A DNA stretch of 54,451 nt, from NCBI GenBank assembly GCA_031551635.1, contig JAVBNH010000023.1:1-54451 (forward strand), in the 5' to 3' direction. Of this stretch, positions 14,321 to 23,260 are shown in pieces; position 1 is the first letter of the stretch, and each line of letters starts with the position of its first letter. Source of the stretch: JAVBNH01 sp031551635 (GTDB lineage Bacteria > Bacillota > Clostridia > Oscillospirales > Acutalibacteraceae). Both the position numbers and the translations under genes were made by a program. Under the pieces are notes generated by a model that made no database searches, had not been told where the DNA came from, and saw nothing but the letters and a program-made list of their open reading frames with translations.

Positions 14321-15655
14321 ATGAAAATACTGCTAATACAACCCAAAATGAATAAACGTCCGATGGATACTAATTTGAAAACCCGAATGTCACCCTCGCT
14401 CGCCTTATTGACATTGAAGAGTCTGACACCGCAGGAGCATGAAGTGATTATTGTCAATGAAAACATTGAGCGAATAGATTACGACATAGAAGCCTCGTTA
14501 GTCGGTATTACCGTGACACTGGATGTTTTTCCCCGGTCAAAGCAGATTGCCGCAGAGTTCATGAAACACGGCAAAAAAGTTGTCGCAGGCGGGATTCATA
14601 TAACATCCGACCCTGAGAGCTGTATGGAATGCTTTAACGCAATTTGCATCGGTCCCGCAGAGAGAGTTTGGGCAAAAATTATTGATGACGCCATAAACAA
14701 TAAGCTTCAGGCAGTTTACAAGGATTTCGAAAATTTTATGGGAAAAGAAATTGCATCTCCTGATTACCGCTTTGACGGAATGAATAAATATTTATACACA
14801 AATGTAGTTTTAAGCAGCCGCGGCTGCCCTAACCGCTGCGCTTTTTGTTATAACAGCTGCGAAAACAGGCTATATGTCCAGCGTGAAATACCTGATGTTA
14901 TGCATGATATAAAGTCACTCGGGACAAGACATTTTGTTTTTGCCGATGACAACTTTATTTCAAATCCTGATTATACCCGGGAATTGCTGCAGGCCCTGCA
15001 TACGCTCGATTTTAAATGGGGCGCGGCTGTCACGACAAAAATTCTTGATGACCTGTTGCTATTGGACGCAATGGCGGCAGCGGGCTGCCAAACCCTTTTC
15101 ATAGGATTTGAATCCATAAATAAAGCATCTCTGGAGGAAGTCAGCAAGGATAATCAAGTTGAAAAATATGAGAAGCTTATCAGAGCCATCCATGAACGCG
15201 GAATAATGGTCAATGCGAGCCTTGTTTTCGGCCTTGACGGCGACACGGCGGATACTTTTTCGAGAACGCTCGATTGGCTTGTTAAAAACCGCATTGAAAC
15301 AATGACTGCGCATATTCTGACACCCTATCCGGGCACGGCGCTTTATAAAAAATTATTGAATGAGGGTCGAATTACAAATAACGATTTATCAAAATACAAC
15401 ACGGCAAATGTTGTTTTCAGCCCTCGTGGAATGACTCAAGAGCAGCTGAAAGACGGATATCTGAAGATTTATAAAAAATTTTACTCATTGCGGAATATTA
15501 TAAAACGTCTGCCGGTAAAAAAGGCTCAGAGACGTACCTATCTGCTTTTTAATTTACTTTACCGCAAATACGGCTGTATAAGCTCAGCTGTTTCAAAAAT
15601 AATTCCTATGCGTATTCTGGGACTTATTGCCGCGCATATAGGCTATAAAATTTGA
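14321..15655 (+). CDS. B12-binding-domain radical SAM protein
   Basis: 444 aa; start at ATG 14321 (MKILLIQPK), with AGGTGAGG upstream, rather than the GTG at 14309. Residues 1-130 form a cobalamin-binding-type Rossmann fold; the radical SAM core begins at SSRGCPNRCAFCYNSC with the three cluster cysteines in CxxxCxxC spacing and continues through FADDNF, FIGFES and the glycine-rich strand LVFGLDGD. The canonical DxHxxG cobalamin motif is not obvious, so B12 use is uncertain. Substrate is unknown; relatives act in lipid, cofactor or secondary metabolite modification. Confidence 0.85.
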   Translation: MKILLIQPKMNKRPMDTNLKTRMSPSLALLTLKSLTPQEHEVIIVNENIERIDYDIEASLVGITVTLDVFPRSKQIAAEFMKHGKKVVAGGIHITSDPESCMECFNAICIGPAERVWAKIIDDAINNKLQAVYKDFENFMGKEIASPDYRFDGMNKYLYTNVVLSSRGCPNRCAFCYNSCENRLYVQREIPDVMHDIKSLGTRHFVFADDNFISNPDYTRELLQALHTLDFKWGAAVTTKILDDLLLLDAMAAAGCQTLFIGFESINKASLEEVSKDNQVEKYEKLIRAIHERGIMVNASLVFGLDGDTADTFSRTLDWLVKNRIETMTAHILTPYPGTALYKKLLNEGRITNNDLSKYNTANVVFSPRGMTQEQLKDGYLKIYKKFYSLRNIIKRLPVKKAQRRTYLLFNLLYRKYGCISSAVSKIIPMRILGLIAAHIGYKI

Positions 15656-15746
15656 ATCTATTTAATTAAAAAAAATTTTCCAACCTTTCTAAATTACCGG
15701 TGTCTGTATTTTTGTAGTTCTATAAACGCCGAAGGAGGTAAAAATT

Positions 15747-17351
15747 TTGATACAATCGCAGGCAGAGCAAATCGTAATGCGGCTAATTAAACCGATTTAC
15801 CGGTTTACAAAAAACCGCTGCGCGTCAATAGAGGACGCAGAGGATATCACACAGGAAATATGCCTGAAGCTTTTTCGCGTCCTGATTGTCCGCGACGACA
15901 TATCTGAACCGGACAAATTCGACTGGACAATTGCGCATAATGTTCTTGCGAATTATTACCGCAGCCGCTCCCGCCATGGTGCTAGCGTTCCGATTCACGG
16001 AATTGCGGATATTCTGCCTGGCATTGCCGATTTCGCAAACAGCCTGGAGGAAGCCGAAATGGCTTCAAGACTGCACCGCGAGATTGCGTATTTGTCGAAA
16101 ACACAGCGCCGGATTGTTATCATGTTTTACTTTGAAGGTAAACGTCAGCATGAAATTGCGCAAATACTCGGCTTGCCGCTCGGAACCGTGAAGTGGCATT
16201 TGTCTGAGGCAAAAAATGAACTACAGAAAAGGTTGGATAATATGAAAAAAGCATCAGAAGCACAATTTAATCCTATAGAGTTCAGTGTGATAAGCACAAA
16301 CGGCTCCGCAGGCTCAATGGGTGGCAACGGGGTGTATCTCCGCTCGTCTCTCGCACAAAATATACTATTTCTCACAAGAAGCGAAGCAATGTCTATTAAC
16401 GATATTGCCGACTGCCTCGGCGTTTCACCAGTATATGTTGAAAGCGAGGTGGATTTTTTGGAACAAAATGTTTTTATACTGAAGCGAGGCAAAAAATACA
16501 TCACGAATGTTTTAATTGACATTCCAACCACAGAATATAACCGGCTGATAAGCGATGTGTATGAAAAAGCCGCGGATATGTTCGCACCTGAGTTATATGA
16601 CGCGCTCGCGGAAAATGTCAACATCGGCGAAAACGGAGTTATCTGCCCGGGCGGCGATTTAAATTTCGTGCTTTGGGCGCTCGTGCCGTATATCATCGCA
16701 CACAGCGGAACACCGGGCAACGCAGTCACATTTGAACAAGCGGCTACAATCCGCCCCGACGGCGGCGTAAATATCTGTGCATGTACCGTAAAAAACTCAG
16801 ATGCCAAGCCTATAAAGTACAGTGACAGTTTTTCGAAGATGAGAGGTCCGAGCCGTGTCGGAGACGAAATTTTCAAGCTCTGGCTCATTGACTCCGAATG
16901 GGGAGGCAGCCGAATAGGCAATTATCTCCCTGATTTACTAAACCGTGACCTTGCCTGTTTGAAAACAATGTTTGAAGGCTCTCTTAGCGACGATGACGCG
17001 CTGCGGATGACACAGAGAGGCTATATCAGCAGAAAACAGCATCCGAGCGGCGGGATAATTGACACTCTGAGCATCGTCTGGCTTAGCCATGAAGCAGATG
17101 AACGGCTTCGCGGTATCGCGGATTCACTGCGTGAAAAATATCAAGCCGAATTTGAAAAATTAAAGTCCCTGTTAGTTTCCGATACACCGGAGCACATGAA
17201 AAAAGCGCGGACATATGGTATGCAGCATAGATTTTTCTCTGACGGTCTTTATATAATTTATGCACTCAACAAGCTTGTCGAGAGCGGTAAGTTAACGCCG
17301 CCGTCTGAAGATCAGCGTAATTCACTCGGCGCGGTTTTGGTGACAGAATGA
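15747..17351 (+). CDS. ECF-type sigma factor with ~370-residue C-terminal extension
   Basis: 534 aa from a TTG start; AAGGAGG lies 8 nt upstream. Region 2 spans about 10-75 (SIEDAEDITQEICLKLFR), region 4 about 110-158 (HEIAQILGLPLGTVKWHLSE). After residue 165 comes a long extension that begins with a second winged-helix-like segment (MSINDIADCLGVSPVYVES, about 210-230) and continues as a mixed domain of unknown family. Ordinary ECF factors have about 170-200 residues, so this is a fused or self-regulated version. No anti-sigma gene adjoins, which fits a built-in control domain. Confidence 0.8.
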   Translation: MIQSQAEQIVMRLIKPIYRFTKNRCASIEDAEDITQEICLKLFRVLIVRDDISEPDKFDWTIAHNVLANYYRSRSRHGASVPIHGIADILPGIADFANSLEEAEMASRLHREIAYLSKTQRRIVIMFYFEGKRQHEIAQILGLPLGTVKWHLSEAKNELQKRLDNMKKASEAQFNPIEFSVISTNGSAGSMGGNGVYLRSSLAQNILFLTRSEAMSINDIADCLGVSPVYVESEVDFLEQNVFILKRGKKYITNVLIDIPTTEYNRLISDVYEKAADMFAPELYDALAENVNIGENGVICPGGDLNFVLWALVPYIIAHSGTPGNAVTFEQAATIRPDGGVNICACTVKNSDAKPIKYSDSFSKMRGPSRVGDEIFKLWLIDSEWGGSRIGNYLPDLLNRDLACLKTMFEGSLSDDDALRMTQRGYISRKQHPSGGIIDTLSIVWLSHEADERLRGIADSLREKYQAEFEKLKSLLVSDTPEHMKKARTYGMQHRFFSDGLYIIYALNKLVESGKLTPPSEDQRNSLGAVLVTE

Positions 17352-17411
17352 CAATTTTTTTCAAAAGCATTCAAATGGTTATCTACAAATGATGCAACCT
17401 CAACAAAACAC

Positions 17412-17450
17412 AAAAACCCCCGCAGCCGATACAAATCAACGGTTGCGGGG
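17412..17450 (-). terminator. Terminator after tRNA-Lys
   Basis: Stem CCCCGCAACCG/CGGCTGCGGGG on the minus strand (one wobble) followed by GTTTTTGTGTTTTG. It also faces the end of the convergent sigma gene. Confidence 0.75.
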
Positions 17451-17460
17451 ATTTATTGAG

Positions 17461-17536
17461 TGGTGACTCAGCGGAGATTCGAACTCCGGACACCCTGCTT
17501 AAAAGGCAGGTGCTCTGCCTGCTGAGCTACTGAATC
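17461..17536 (-). tRNA. tRNA-Lys (anticodon TTT), CCA encoded
   Basis: Cloverleaf by eye: acceptor GATTCAG/CTGAGTC, D arm with AGCTCAGC, anticodon arm CCTGC-CTTTTAA-GCAGG, T arm CCGGAGTTCGAATCTCCG, discriminator A and encoded CCA. Confidence 0.95.
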
Positions 17537-17597
17537 ACATCATTTCAAGACCTCATTCAGAGAGCTTGAAATATTATTTGGTTATAAGCTTTTAAAA

Positions 17598-17867
17598 TCA
17601 GACACCTGAAACGCCGATATACTTGAGATAACCCCATGCGGCGAAAACGGCGACAAAAAGAACAATTGCGAGGACTTTTGTAACCTTCGCGAGCTTGGCT
17701 TCCTTTGTGCGTCCTTTATTTTTGCCGAAGAAGGAATCACTGCTGCTGCCGCCGGCAATGGCGCCAGAAAGACCGCCCTCACGGCTTTTTTGCATCATGA
17801 CAAAAACTATGATACTCAAAGAAACAAGAATTAGCAAGGAACCTAAAATAATTTCAGGTATGCTCAT
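17598..17867 (-). CDS. secG: Protein-export membrane protein SecG
   Basis: 89 aa from ATG 17867, with AAAGGA 8 nt upstream; the ATG at 17876 overlaps that ribosome site and is rejected. Two membrane helices (IILGSLLILVSLSIIVFVMM and VLAIVLFVAVFAAWGYLKYI) flank the conserved glycine/serine loop (GGLSGAIAGGSSSDSFFG). SecG forms the SecYEG translocon with SecY and SecE and assists preprotein movement. It is usually followed by rnr/smpB in Clostridia; here it stands next to tRNA-Lys. Confidence 0.95.
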   Translation of the reverse strand: MSIPEIILGSLLILVSLSIIVFVMMQKSREGGLSGAIAGGSSSDSFFGKNKGRTKEAKLAKVTKVLAIVLFVAVFAAWGYLKYIGVSGV

Positions 17868-18090
17868 ATATAACATCCTTTCAAATTGTAAGGTACTTTT
17901 TCAAGGCAAAACTTAATACACGTTCTTACGCCCGATTAGTTTATCATAACAATAAGCAAAAAGCAAGTGTTTTTTTTATCTTTTTTAATGTTTTGCGGTT
18001 TTTTACAGATTTTTATTGACATTTACTGAAAATAAAGCTTATATTATATAGAAGTAACAGTAAATTGTCTCAACTTTCGCACCCTGTGAA

Positions 18091-18276
18091 GCTGGATGCT
18101 AGATGCTGGATGCTGGATGCTGGATGTTGGAAGAGGTCGCGTTTCAGCATTTATTTTCATCAAACTTTCTGGACGCGGACGATTATAATATAATCACTAC
18201 GCGAGCAAAAATTTGATTTTCGCGTAGTTATAAATACGCGACCTTTTCTAACTTCCAGCATCCAGCATCTAGCATC
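18091..18276. repeat. Heptad-armed inverted element 1
   Basis: Left arm: six 7-nt units of type GCTGGAT (18091-18132) then GGTCGCGT (18135-18142). Right arm: ACGCGACC (18236-18243) then units TTCCAGC, ATCCAGC, ATCTAGC (18253-18273), the reverse complement of the left units. An inner hairpin CTACGCGA/TTCGCGTAG lies at about 18197-18227. The 470-bp gap 17868-18340 holds no gene; the rest of it is AT-rich. Confidence 0.8.
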
Positions 18277-18340
18277 AAAAAGATGACTTTTAAAGGTGTG
18301 ACAATTGAGTTAATAATTTATTTACAGAAAGAGGTTAATT

Positions 18341-18979
18341 ATGGGAAGATTTTTCAACAATAACGACATTGTGCTTTTTCAGGGTGACTCGATTACGGAC
18401 TGCTCACGGCTGCGCGACGACCCTAAAAATCTGGGGAACGGCTACCCGGCATTTGTCAAAGCTATTTACAACACCCTTTTTCCCAGCAGCACGACAACCT
18501 TTGTAAATAAGGGCTGTTCCGGTGACAGGGTTCGAAATCTGCTTGAAAAATACCAGAGCGAGATTTATGATATTCAGCCGACATTTATATCAATTATGAT
18601 TGGAATAAATGATGTCTGGAGACGCTATGACAACAATGACCCCTGTTCGCTTGAGCGTTTTTCAGAGGAATACACCAAGCTGCTGGAGAAGCTCAGAGAC
18701 GATTTTCCGCTCTTGAAAATCATGATTATCGAGCCGTTTCTCACTCCTGCAATGCCTGAGAGGGTAATAATGCATGAGGACCTCGACCCAAAACGCGAGT
18801 TTATAAAAACAGCCGCGAAACAGTATGCCGATTTCTACTTGCCGCTTCAGAGCATCTTCAACAAAAAAATGGTTGCAGATTTTACCGCCGCCGAGCTTGC
18901 CGCAGACTGCGTTCACCCGACAAGCGCGGGGCATTCGGTTATAGCCGCCGAATATCTGAAGGTTCTTGAAGTCCTTTGA
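18341..18979 (+). CDS. SGNH/GDSL-family esterase or lipase
   Basis: 212 aa. The four family blocks are visible: FQGDSITD with the catalytic serine, GCSGDR, IMIGINDVW with the asparagine, and DCVHPTSAGH with the Asp-His pair. No signal peptide, so it is intracellular or a released deacetylase. GAAAGAGGTT precedes the ATG. Its two neighbours on the other strand are also esterase-like, suggesting deacylation of glycan fragments; substrate is inferred only. Confidence 0.9.
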   Translation: MGRFFNNNDIVLFQGDSITDCSRLRDDPKNLGNGYPAFVKAIYNTLFPSSTTTFVNKGCSGDRVRNLLEKYQSEIYDIQPTFISIMIGINDVWRRYDNNDPCSLERFSEEYTKLLEKLRDDFPLLKIMIIEPFLTPAMPERVIMHEDLDPKREFIKTAAKQYADFYLPLQSIFNKKMVADFTAAELAADCVHPTSAGHSVIAAEYLKVLEVL

Positions 18980-18980
18980 T

Positions 18981-19718
18981 TTAATTAATCTCAAACAATG
19001 CGTTCAGCCAGTCAATACACATCGGCACCCACTGCGCCACAATCGGGTTGACCATCTCGTCTCTGCCGCAGGCTGTGAGCGGCTTCGCTCGTGAAAGACC
19101 GTGCCTGCCGCTGCCGAAAATATGCATTTCAAAAGGTTTGCCTGCTCTGTCGAGTGCGCTCGCGAATTCAATTGAATGTGAAACAGGTACAGTAGCGTCG
19201 TCCCTCGTCGTAAAGATGTAGCAGGGCGGCGTTTTTTCGTCAACCTCTTTTTCAAGCGACGGTATAGGAAACTGAAGCACCTTGCCGAGATTGTCCATTA
19301 TACAGGGGTAGCCGAGTATCATCGCCGCAGGACGCACGCGCCCCATGGTACCGAGAGCCGCCGCCAGATGCCCGCCTGCCGAAAAGCCGCAAACAGCGAT
19401 TTTAACCTCGTCAATTCCGAAATCATCGGCATTTTCCCGAATTATATCCATCGCCCACTCCGCGTCATTAAGCGGGCGCGGAAATTCAGCATCGTCATTT
19501 ATCGAATAACGCAGCACAAAAGCATGAAAGCCTTCGCTGAGAAAGGCTGTGGCTATAGGCTCAGCCTCCCTGTTCGAGCAGCAGCGATAACCGCCGCCGG
19601 GGCAGACGAGCACTGCCGGACGAAAGCCGTTGCCGCCTAAATCCGTCTCAGCAGAAAGAATATAAGCCGTCAGCGAAACTTTCTTGCTTTCATCACGAAA
19701 AAATTCTCTGATAATCAT
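18981..19718 (-). CDS. Alpha/beta hydrolase (BD-FAE/acetylxylan-esterase-like), copy 1
   Basis: 245 aa. HGGxx-like oxyanion region CPGGGYRCCSNRE, nucleophile elbow CGFSAGGH, acid residue in FTTRDDATVP, and catalytic histidine in GSGRHGLS. Cytoplasmic, no signal peptide. The gene is a tandem paralogue of 19736 (17 bp apart, same order of motifs) and ends 1 bp from the convergent SGNH gene. Members remove acetyl or feruloyl groups from plant glycan fragments. Confidence 0.88.
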   Translation of the reverse strand: MIIREFFRDESKKVSLTAYILSAETDLGGNGFRPAVLVCPGGGYRCCSNREAEPIATAFLSEGFHAFVLRYSINDDAEFPRPLNDAEWAMDIIRENADDFGIDEVKIAVCGFSAGGHLAAALGTMGRVRPAAMILGYPCIMDNLGKVLQFPIPSLEKEVDEKTPPCYIFTTRDDATVPVSHSIEFASALDRAGKPFEMHIFGSGRHGLSRAKPLTACGRDEMVNPIVAQWVPMCIDWLNALFEIN

Positions 19719-19735
19719 AATTTTCCATCCTTTTT

Positions 19736-20452
19736 TTATAAATTAAGCCATTCTATACAAAGCGGAAACCACTGGGCGAAAACCGGGTTGATAAGCCTGT
19801 CCTCACCGCAGGATATATGCTTTTTGCCGAGCGATAATCCGTGTTCGCCGTGAGCAAAAATATGCGCCTCAAAAGGAATATTATATCTTTCGAGCGACCT
19901 AATAAACTCAAGCGTGTTGACAACCGGAACTGCATTATCGTCCCTCGTGGTAAAAATATAACATTTCGGCGTTTTTTCGTCAACCATTTTTTCAAGCGAA
20001 GGGTATTTATGCGCAAAATTTTCTTTCATTATTATGCAAGGATAGCCGAGAATCATTGCGCTCGGGCGAATTATACCCGACACCCCAATCGCAGCCGCGA
20101 GATGCCCGCCTGCCGAAAACCCGCAGACGGCAATTTTTTCCTTGTCAATATTAAACTTATCAGCCTTCTCATGAAGCAAGCTCATCGCCCAGTTAGCGTC
20201 GCACAAAGGCTGCGGGAAAATTGAATTTTCATTCAGTGAATAATAAAGCACAAACGCATTTATACCCTCACTTAAAAAAGCGAGGGCTACACTTTCGCAC
20301 TCCCGCGGTGCGCAGCACATATATCCGCCGCCCGGGCAGATGAGAACTGCTGGCCGTTTTACGCCGGAATCGCTGTTTGCCTCATTTGCGAGGGTGTAAG
20401 CAACAAGGCGAATTTCCTTTTTTTCATCAGTAAAAAATTCTTCAATGCGCAT
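19736..20452 (-). CDS. Alpha/beta hydrolase (BD-FAE/acetylxylan-esterase-like), copy 2
   Basis: 238 aa paralogue of the downstream gene, with CPGGGYMCCAPRE, CGFSAGGH, FTTRDDNAVPV and AHGEHGLS in the same order. The two probably form one operon transcribed from the 20460-20490 region. Duplication followed by divergence is evident; whether substrates differ cannot be told. Confidence 0.88.
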   Translation of the reverse strand: MRIEEFFTDEKKEIRLVAYTLANEANSDSGVKRPAVLICPGGGYMCCAPRECESVALAFLSEGINAFVLYYSLNENSIFPQPLCDANWAMSLLHEKADKFNIDKEKIAVCGFSAGGHLAAAIGVSGIIRPSAMILGYPCIIMKENFAHKYPSLEKMVDEKTPKCYIFTTRDDNAVPVVNTLEFIRSLERYNIPFEAHIFAHGEHGLSLGKKHISCGEDRLINPVFAQWFPLCIEWLNL

Positions 20453-20597
20453 TTCTTTACTTCCATAGAATCAATATGATTTTAAATCAATGATGAATTG
20501 CAAATATTTTTGTAGTTTTAGTTTATTTAGGCGCAAGTCCGGTAAAAATATGATTAAGGTAATAGTAAAACCTAATATGACTTGCGGAGTTGAGATA

Positions 20598-20954
20598 ATG
20601 AGCAATATCAACAGAGGAGACATTTATTACGCCGATTTAAGTCCTGTAGTGGGCTCCGAGCAAGGCGGAGTGCGACCTGTACTTATTGTGCAAAATGATG
20701 TGGGCAATAAATTCAGCCCGACAGTTATCGCCGCGGCGATTACGAGCCAGAAATTCAAAACGAATCTGCCCACACATATCAAGGTCAGCGCGACCGACTG
20801 CGGTCTCGCGAAGGATTCAATTGTACTGCTCGAGCAGGTGCGGACTATCGACAAAAAGCGCCTGAAGGAGCGTATGGGCACCCTTGACAACATGGAAATG
20901 ACAAAGGTCAATGAGGCTTTACAGGTCTCATTCGGACTAGGAGGAGCGTTTTAG
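20598..20954 (+). CDS. mazF: MazF/EndoA-type mRNA interferase without adjacent antitoxin
   Basis: 118 aa from ATG 20598 (GGAG 8 nt upstream); an earlier start at 20490 would add 36 residues not typical of the family. Motifs: INRGDIYYADLSPVVGSEQGG split across the first strand, RPVLIVQND, TVIAAAITS and the DSIVLLEQVRTIDKKRL strand. This is the ACA/UACAU-type endoribonuclease family of Firmicutes. Usually a MazE-like gene and alr lie just upstream; here the 145 bp upstream contains no antitoxin gene. Confidence 0.93.
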   Translation: MSNINRGDIYYADLSPVVGSEQGGVRPVLIVQNDVGNKFSPTVIAAAITSQKFKTNLPTHIKVSATDCGLAKDSIVLLEQVRTIDKKRLKERMGTLDNMEMTKVNEALQVSFGLGGAF

Positions 20955-20956
20955 TT

Positions 20957-21184
20957 AAATGATGAATGGAGAATTGAGAATAGAAAATTGAGGTCGAGAA
21001 GATGGATATAATCACATTTTTATCTTACCTCCCGATTGGATAAAAATTTTTCATAACAGCTACAAGCCTTACTAAAGTTAACTGCTATTATTCAAAATCA
21101 CTCGCGAGAGACTGCCAAAAAACAACGGCAATTTAGAACGCGACCTTCACTAGTCCCTAGTCCCTAGCCCCTAGCCCCTAGCTT
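20957..21184. repeat. Heptad-armed inverted element 2
   Basis: Left arm: five 7-nt units (ATGATGA, ATGGAGA, ATTGAGA, ATAGAAA, ATTGAGG; 20959-20993) running into GGTCG. Right arm: ACGCGACCTT (21138-21147) then CTAGTCC, CTAGTCC, CTAGCCC, CTAGCCC (21150-21177). The ACGCGACCTT end is shared with element 1. The right array contains the stop codon of the lipoprotein gene. Confidence 0.75.
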
Positions 21185-21692
21185 CACCAAACGTCACAAT
21201 CAAATTTCTTTGCGGCATCTGAATTTTTGTCAGCTTGCCGCTTTCATTATTTTGCTCCAGAATAAAAAAACTCCCTTCGGCAATACCCTCGTAATGCCAG
21301 ATGCCATCCTTATATTCAGTGACACTGAAGCTCTTCGCGTATAGGTTTCCGAGCACGGAAAAAATCAGAGAGGCTAGATTACCCTCCGGCATATCCCCTG
21401 ATTTATGCTCTGAAGCAATGCCGAGAATCTCGTAGCGGTATACGGAGTTTTCAAGGGTAATTACAAGCTGTTTCAGGCTTTCGGGTTTGCTGAAGGTCAT
21501 CTTATACGATGCTGCGCTGCTGCAGGTTATTTCGCATTCAGCCTCAAGCTCGCCAAAGCTGACGAGGGTTTTGTAACTCTGCGGGAAGGAAATTACCGGC
21601 GGTTCAGGCGTTTTGAAAGAAAATTCACAGCCTGATAAGACAAAACAAAAAAGGAAAACCGACAATAAAACACATAGTGCCTTTCTCTTCAA
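21171..21692 (-). CDS. Lipoprotein of unknown function (possibly YdcC/LolA-like)
   Basis: 173 aa. Signal peptide with lipobox LSGC (Cys22), then a beta-rich domain. Position next to nnr and near mazF recalls the acpS-ydcC-alr-mazEF neighbourhood of Firmicutes, where YdcC is a LolA-fold lipoprotein; similarity here is weak. The TAG stop lies inside a CTAGCCC repeat unit, so the C-terminus has been set by the repeat array. It starts 16 bp after nnr ends, so they are co-transcribed. Confidence 0.7.
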   Translation of the reverse strand: MKRKALCVLLSVFLFCFVLSGCEFSFKTPEPPVISFPQSYKTLVSFGELEAECEITCSSAASYKMTFSKPESLKQLVITLENSVYRYEILGIASEHKSGDMPEGNLASLIFSVLGNLYAKSFSVTEYKDGIWHYEGIAEGSFFILEQNNESGKLTKIQMPQRNLIVTFGEARG

Positions 21693-21708
21693 AAAAAACC
21701 ACTTCTTA

Positions 21709-23241
21709 CTATAAATTTTTCAGAAGCAAAGGCAAAACCTCGAGCAGTCGCGAGGGTGTCGAGGCGAGCGGCGAATACTGTTCCGCTGCCATTTCACCAG
21801 CCGCGCCGTGAAGGTAAACCGCATCGCATGCAGCGTCATAAAGGCTGAGCCCTTGAGCGGCGAAGGCGGCAATCATTCCTGAGAGCACATCACCGCTGCC
21901 GCCTCGCGACATACCCGGGCAGCCGGTGTTGTTGAGCGTAACGCGTCCGTCCGGCGCGGCTATAACGGTATTTTCGCCCTTGAGCACAACAATCGCATTC
22001 CAAATACCGGCGTATTTTTTCGCTATATTGTGCCTGTCAGCATTGATTTCCTCGACACTGAGTCCACAAAGGCGCGACATTTCGCCGGGATGCGGGCTGA
22101 GGAGAATTTGTCCTTTTACTTCTTTCAATACATTTATATTTCGGGAAACGGCATTTATACCATCCGCGTCAATAATAAGCGGACAATTTGTATTTTTTAT
22201 TATTTCATTTGTGAATTTTTCAGTGTCCATATCAAGTCCCATGCCGCAGCCAAGCAGCGCAACGCTGGCTTTTTGCAGCTGCTCATCAAGCTCATCAAGC
22301 GAAAAAGGCGCAAACCGCCCGAACTCATTCGCGCTGACAGGCTTCATCAAAGGCTCACACAGCTTTGAGGCAATCGCCGGGTACGCAGGAGACGGAAACG
22401 CCGCAGTAACAAGCCCAGCGCCGCATTCACAGGCGGCTCTGGCGGCAAAAACAGCCGCACCCGGCATTTGATAACTGCCGCAGATACTCAGCACATGACC
22501 GAAGTCACCCTTGTGCGAATTATAAGCCCTCCCCGGAAAATCCAGCTTTATTTCATCAAGTGTTTTAGTCAGGAAAAGAAAATCACTTTCATTTAGACAA
22601 GAAGCTTTTATTCCTATATCAATAATAACAGTTTCGCCGCAAGCAAGCGAAGCCGGCTTCATGACGTGCGCAGTTTTCATCGCAAGCATGGTGCAGGTGC
22701 AGTCGGCTTTTACATAAATCTCGGGCAAATCGGCACTGTCCGCAGAGAGTCCGGAAGGAATATCGCAGGCGAAAACCCTTGAGTGTGAAGCGTTTACGGC
22801 TTCAATAAGCTCCCCTAGCTCCCCGCCCAAATCACCGCTGAAGCCTATGCCGAAAATCGCGTCAATTATAACATCGGCTTCATTTATTATGTCAAAAACC
22901 GCCGACTCATTAGCGGTATAATCCATAATAGAAATATCAGTGTCCTTTAAGCGTTCAAATTTCGACCGCTGAAGCTCCTCCCGCGGCTCCCCCATCGCTA
23001 GGATCACGCTAACATTATAAAAAAGACATTTTGAAATTTCCTCAGCCACAACAAAGCCGTCGCCGCCGTTTTTGCCCCTGCCGCAGATTACGGTGATGTT
23101 TTTCACATCATCCCTAAGCCTTTCAAGGACAGCGCGCGCGGTGCTAACCCCGGCGGTTTCCATCATTTCGGAAAATGACACACCAGCGGAGTTCCCCATA
23201 TTTTCGCATTCGATTACTTGATTATGGTTTAATACTTTCAA
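21709..23241 (-). CDS. nnr: Bifunctional NAD(P)H-hydrate epimerase / ADP-dependent dehydratase
   Basis: 510 aa. N-terminal YjeF_N epimerase domain (about 1-205; ICGRGKNGGDGFVVA and AIFGIGFSGDLGG). C-terminal ribokinase-like dehydratase domain (about 225-505; YNSHKGDFGHVLSICGSYQ in parts, ILLSPHPGEMSRL, and CPGMSRGGSGDVLSGMIAAF). The enzyme repairs damaged hydrated nicotinamide cofactors. Full length for the fused form. Confidence 0.95.
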   Translation of the reverse strand: MKVLNHNQVIECENMGNSAGVSFSEMMETAGVSTARAVLERLRDDVKNITVICGRGKNGGDGFVVAEEISKCLFYNVSVILAMGEPREELQRSKFERLKDTDISIMDYTANESAVFDIINEADVIIDAIFGIGFSGDLGGELGELIEAVNASHSRVFACDIPSGLSADSADLPEIYVKADCTCTMLAMKTAHVMKPASLACGETVIIDIGIKASCLNESDFLFLTKTLDEIKLDFPGRAYNSHKGDFGHVLSICGSYQMPGAAVFAARAACECGAGLVTAAFPSPAYPAIASKLCEPLMKPVSANEFGRFAPFSLDELDEQLQKASVALLGCGMGLDMDTEKFTNEIIKNTNCPLIIDADGINAVSRNINVLKEVKGQILLSPHPGEMSRLCGLSVEEINADRHNIAKKYAGIWNAIVVLKGENTVIAAPDGRVTLNNTGCPGMSRGGSGDVLSGMIAAFAAQGLSLYDAACDAVYLHGAAGEMAAEQYSPLASTPSRLLEVLPLLLKNL

Positions 23242-23260
23242 TTTTACTTCTTAAATAATC

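Noticed and set aside
16145..16921. 258-codon antisense frame in the sigma factor gene
   Set aside because: Opposite strand of conserved sigma region 4 and its extension; rich in Ser/Pro as expected for shadow frames.
18091..18276. Repeats considered as a CRISPR array
   Set aside because: Units are 7 nt and contiguous without spacers, and no cas genes are present.
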